In this document: piece after piece, positions 60,690 through 64,000 of the stretch | How positions within the stretch are numbered: position 1 is the first letter of the stretch | Layout of the letters: the number at the start of each line of letters is the position of its first letter | DNA from: Rhyacophila brunnea | Lineage: Eukaryota; Arthropoda; Insecta; Trichoptera; Rhyacophilidae | DNA: 64,000 bases | Reading direction: 5' to 3' | NCBI GenBank assembly: GCA_022495005.1 | Contig: JAGYXB010000204.1 | Location: 186,001-250,000 of the forward strand | Program-made: the position numbers and the translations under genes | The notes under the pieces: model-generated | The model's database searches: none | What the model was told of the DNA's origin: nothing | Seen by the model: only the letters and a program-made list of their open reading frames with translations

Positions 60690-61125
60690 CTTTTGTCTAT
60701 TGCACTCGGTGTACCTACACCATGGCCCCCACATCCTGAAACGGGCCCTCATGCTAGGGTATTTGACGGCCCCCCATCCACCGTTTAGATTAAAGGCAGT
60801 GTGAAACACTACATTAACGTTTTTTAAATGGTGTTTTAGTTCAAATTGAGGGTACTTATACAGTGAATTATTGGCGATTTTCAATAGATCTACTTTAATA
60901 ATGGAGCTGTCGAGTATCGACTCATAATAATCAGAAAATATATTGGACAAATATATAATTTAAAATGTTCTTGGTCATGAAGTATAATAGCGCCGCAGGC
61001 GACTTTTTTTACTATTAAAGCTAATTTATGATGTGTGTTTATCTCACTTATCTGGTCAACCCGACACGCCGGGCCCCCCACAGCCCGGGCTCCCAGGCAA
61101 GAGCCCTGTCAGCCCTCCCCAGCCA
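60690..61125. repeat. Dispersed repeat X, copy 3
   Basis: Matches 43945-44705 in two blocks (CACCATGGCCCCCACATC ... TAAAGGCAGTGTGAA; TAGCGCCGCAGGCGACTTTT ... TGATGTGTGTTTATCTCACT ... CCCTGTCAGCCC). It lies inside the 59451-61396 hAT, so it may be either the body of that hAT family or a further insertion. Confidence 0.5.
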
Positions 61126-62094
61126 TGACCTACACCACTCTGGAATTAAGGTGGACACCGAGAATTTTTTGACAGTTCATTAGGGAACGGGTTTCTGAAA
61201 ACACCCGACATTAGTGTTTGGAAATTTTTGTGTTAGAAATTAAAATCTAAGAAATTTTTCTAAAAAGGGTGCTGGAGAATTACAAACCATTTTTTTTGCC
61301 GTGTTATTTGTCTAAGCCCAAGGTATAGTTTATTGGCTTTCAATTTAAATGTATAAAATCATTTTGCCAGGGCCCCTTGCCCTGGGTGCGCCACTGATAC
61401 CCGCAAAGGTTTCTGAATTAGTACAACCATCATCTTCTACTTCTTCATCATTATATTTTCTTTTATTCGTATGGTTCCTATACCATTCATCCGATTGCGA
61501 CGAAACTTTCGTCAGTTATTGTATGCACACCCGCAAAGGTTTCTAAATTAGAAAAACCATCTTCTTCTTCTTCTTCTTCATTATATCTTCTTTTATTCGT
61601 ATGGTTCCTATACCATTCATCCGATTACAATGAAACCTTCGTAAGTTGTTGTGGTAACACCCGCAAAGGTTTCTGAATAAGTACAACCATCTTCTTCTTC
61701 TTCATCATTATATTTTCTTTTATTCGTATGGTTCCTATACCATTCATCCGATTGCGATGAAACTTTTGTCAGTTGTTGTGCGCACACCTTCGAAGATTTC
61801 TAAATTAGTATTATATAAAGACAACGTTTGTTGTTTGTTTGTTCCATGCAATTTAGATTTTTTTTACTAGGTACTTATTAATAACATTAATAACGTTTGC
61901 ATATTTTGGATTCGATTTTAATTTAGTGGTCTTTTGTTTGACCTTTACTTCTATTAGAATTATTTTCATATTGCCATATTGTATAATACAGATATTTTAA
62001 TATTAAAAAAATAATTACCTCTTATTATTTTTTAAATATCTAAGATAAATATAGCCACGAAGCGACCCTGTGCGAAGCCGGGTACTTCAGTTAG

Positions 62095-62436
62095 TCCATA
62101 ATAAAATATAAAGTGTAGGTATTGCAGCCTTTTCAGTCAGAACTTTTGTCAGCTGTCTTTGAATTTAAGTTTCAAATCCTCATTTGTCGATATTTATATT
62201 AGTTATTCTTATAATTTTTGAGATTCTGTATCTTTATTTTTTATAAGGGGTCTGAAGCCCTATACTAGCCCAAACTTTTTTTCTCCGGGACCCCGTTATT
62301 TTAATATTTCTCCTTCGTATATACTACCGACCTATAGGTAAAATCAGGGAACTCAGAAATAATGGGAACTGAAATACCCAACGGTTAAGGCGATAGCAGG
62401 TAACCGTCTCGAGTAAGGAAGAATCCGGGTTAAAGT
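62095..62436. other. No feature recognised
   Basis: AT-rich spacer. Confidence 0.4.
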
Positions 62437-62625
62437 TACATACGTGTCAAGAATAGGTTGTACGTCGAATACTAAAAACTGCTCTCGGTTTATGCATTTA
62501 CGCTCATTAATGTTGGTGTATTACACACACTATTGCACGTGCATAATGCGTGCTTCATTTTCGTAGGACACTCACACATTCAAAAACCCTGCTTCAACGT
62601 GCGGCGTATTGAATATAGCCTATCG
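62437..62625 (-). repeat. Dispersed repeat Y, copy 2 (inverted)
   Basis: The complement matches 32770-32935 (ATAGGCTATA, GAATGTGTGAGTGTCCTACG, GCATAAACCGAGAGCAGTT, TATTCTTGACA). Confidence 0.5.
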
Positions 62626-62763
62626 GTATTATATTTATTAACTGTTCTGTGGGTAAAATAAAACAGTATATTTTTATGTCCATACAGTCTTTATATGTTA
62701 TAATACAAAAGAATTTACGCTGATAAACCTATAAAAAAATCAAATGTAGGTACCAATAATTTA

Positions 62764-63172
62764 TTAATGAGAAGTGTGCTGTTGTTTCTTGTTAACTAAA
62801 AGCTCCAGGGTTGGAGAAAAGGATGATAGCTTTATTCTTAGATCCGGTTCGACTTCCAATCGGTTTCTATATTTATTTTTTAAGAAAACCAATGTTGAAA
62901 AGCCTGCTTCACACTTATAAGTTATGATAAAAGGCATTAGAAATTTTATGGGCTTTTGTGCTAAAACTGGGTATTCTTGACGACAAGAAATCCATCAGTG
63001 GTATACTGTCGAAGATGTCTTTGAGTGTTGTATCACACGAGAGTTCAATTATTGAATTAATATTTGAATCCTGCAATTCTGTCTCGGATTCTACGTTCAC
63101 TGTAAATGGATTCCTTATCCATCCATTGTTACTGTTGATTGTGGGGAAATATTCCTTCAGACTGGTCCCCAA
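62764..63172 (-). pseudogene. hAT transposase C-terminal region, one frameshift
   Basis: From 63172 leftward the frame reads MGTSLKEYFPTI, NGWIRNPF and IIELSCDTTLKDIFDSIPLM, the region preceding the dimerisation domain in ZBED/SCAND3-like hAT transposases. A single frameshift near 62950 (after FSTKAHK) is followed by FLMPFIITYKCEAGFSTLVF, LKNKYRNRLEVEPDLRIKLS and a natural stop at 62764-62766, the canonical dimerisation region. It is better preserved than the other transposase pieces here. The upstream catalytic part was not found before the SINE at 63295. Confidence 0.85.
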
Positions 63173-63294
63173 TCCTAACAGAGTTCCTTGATAGCAGCTG
63201 AAATCTTATCCGGTATGGTAGTCATGTTATACTGTTTTGTAATTATGTTAGCTTTACAAAAGATTTGTAATTCCCTGCTTCTATACGACTATAC

Positions 63295-63380
63295 ACCCAC
63301 GGTGGCCGCGCGGCTTAAGCGTTGGACTATCACGCCGTGGATCTCAAGTTCGAATCCTGGGCTTGGCAAGTACACATTGT
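63295..63380 (+). mobile_element. SINE-A head fragment
   Basis: GGTGGCCGCGCGGCTTAAGC and AAGTTCGAATCCTGGGCTTG reproduce the tRNA-like head of SINE-A, breaking off after GCAAGTACACATTGT. The body is missing. Confidence 0.75.
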
Positions 63381-64000
63381 CACGTTGTGGATACGTACCT
63401 ATACGTAATTTGAGAGTAGGTAAATTCTCACCGATAGAAGAGGAGGCAAGAGCGATTCTCTTTCACACAAACCCCCACCCTGCGGCCGTTGTTGATACCT
63501 ACTTGTACTTTGGCGGACAGGAGGGTTGCACCTTTATCGATCTCGTTCACTTTTACCCTGACTTCTCAACTGGATGGATCTTTCAACTTAACCTACTTTT
63601 TGTACATGGCCGGACGGACGCCGGCCACATACAAATCAGTTTTTCTTTCACTTTATTGAACTTTTATTAACATTAATTTCTAAAATTCAGTGTCTACAAT
63701 TTGAAGGGATGCAGAGCAGATGAGTACCCTATTATTTTTATTTATAATGTTTTTTTGTAGAATAGCATGTCTTCGCATAAAAAAGATCACCGAGTCTCCT
63801 TAATTTCAATTGTTATACTTGTCAAAATAAATTTAATGTTTTTTTTGCCTATAATAAACAACTATTGTTATCTCTAAATCTAGTGTTTTCTTTATTTACA
63901 TGGTATTTAATTATGTACACACTTAGACAGCACTTGGCGCCCTTTTTATCAATTCAATTTTATCACACACTTATAAGTCTCTTTTATGCGTAGTTCTATT
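63381..64000. other. No gene recognised
   Basis: A plus-strand open frame runs 63188-63670, but it crosses the SINE head and hAT relic and shows no domain, so I regard it as chance. CGGACGGACGCCGGCC at about 63611-63626 is a small GC-rich palindromic patch. Confidence 0.45.

Larger units (their letters stand above)
59451..61396. mobile_element. hAT-type element with perfect 8-bp TSD (middle layer of nest)
   Basis: The termini CAGTGGCGCACCCAGG and CCTGGGTGCGCCACTG are perfect 16-bp inverted repeats, with ATACCCGC at 59443-59450 and again at 61397-61404. It interrupts the satellite array of the Helitron-like element and itself contains the smaller hAT at 59753-60450. I recognise no transposase belonging to this layer. 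Confidence 0.85.
59090..62094 (+). mobile_element. Helitron-like element with internal repeats, host of a nest
   Basis: It starts after A with TCTTATATATAAAAATGAAT and (GTCT)n, and ends GCCGGGTACTTCAGTTAG followed by T. Within it a repeat of about 120 bp recurs (positions near 59154, 59279, 59400, 61482, 61613, 61739), each with CCATTCATCCGATTGCGATG, CACCCGCAAAGGTTTCTGAA and a CTTCTTCTTC tract. The array is interrupted by a hAT element at 59451-61396. Removing that insertion and one TSD restores the phrase TACCCGCAAAGG. The 3' terminus is TTAG, not CTRR. A second Helitron-like start word near 61804 (TATTATATAAAGACAACGTT) leaves open that two elements are fused. Confidence 0.6.

Noticed and set aside
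60651..60950. 99-codon minus-strand frame in repeat X
   Set aside because: Only short peptide similarity to the other X copy, with stops there; no recognised domain.
63188..63670. 160-codon plus-strand open frame, the longest in the window
   Set aside because: It runs across the SINE head and beside the hAT relic and has no recognisable domain.

Overview
This window is AT-rich, repeat-dense, gene-poor eukaryotic DNA, most likely from an insect. I base that on the mixture of mariner, pogo/Tigger, hAT, Helitron-like, tRNA/5S-derived SINE and LINE relics, and on recurrent GTAGGTACCTA-type and TCATCA-type simple words. An aphid-like or other hemipteran genome is my best guess, but it is only an impression. 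No intact protein-coding gene was found. The long open frames are chance frames or decayed transposase/reverse transcriptase. The only candidate for a host-type exon is a 71-nt THAP-zinc-finger-like first exon at 16290-16360, which ends at a good splice donor.

Layout. 1-16 kb: an old duplicated block (about 1.2-4.0 kb and 13.1-15.2 kb) broken up by a hAT relic, an arm of a foldback element and a TTAA-flanked MITE; several MITEs; Pol III-derived repeats (tRNA-like, 5S-like, tRNA-Gly-like); a LINE relic; and a Tigger relic. 16-31 kb: the THAP-like exon, a near-complete but internally deleted mariner-type element, SINE pieces, a pogo/Tigger-type relic and a small Helitron-like element. 32-50 kb: a hAT relic carrying a 1.39-kb foldback (giant inverted repeat) at a TTAA site, a second foldback/MITE copy, an internally deleted Tigger, a 10-bp minisatellite and long stretches with nothing recognisable. 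50.8-56.9 kb: two Helitron-like units joined head to tail with no intervening base, each with a central 105-140-bp satellite array. 59.1-62.1 kb: a three-level nest (Helitron-like > hAT > hAT), supported by target-site duplications. 62.7-63.4 kb: a hAT transposase relic and a SINE head.

The elements do not form a pathway. The window is a record of layered transposition. The strongest observations are structural: the tandem Helitron-like pair, the foldback element with a paralogous empty site elsewhere in the window, the three-level nest, and a complete tRNA-Gly cloverleaf carrying a GTC anticodon. Boundaries and comparisons were read by eye, without alignment or database search.
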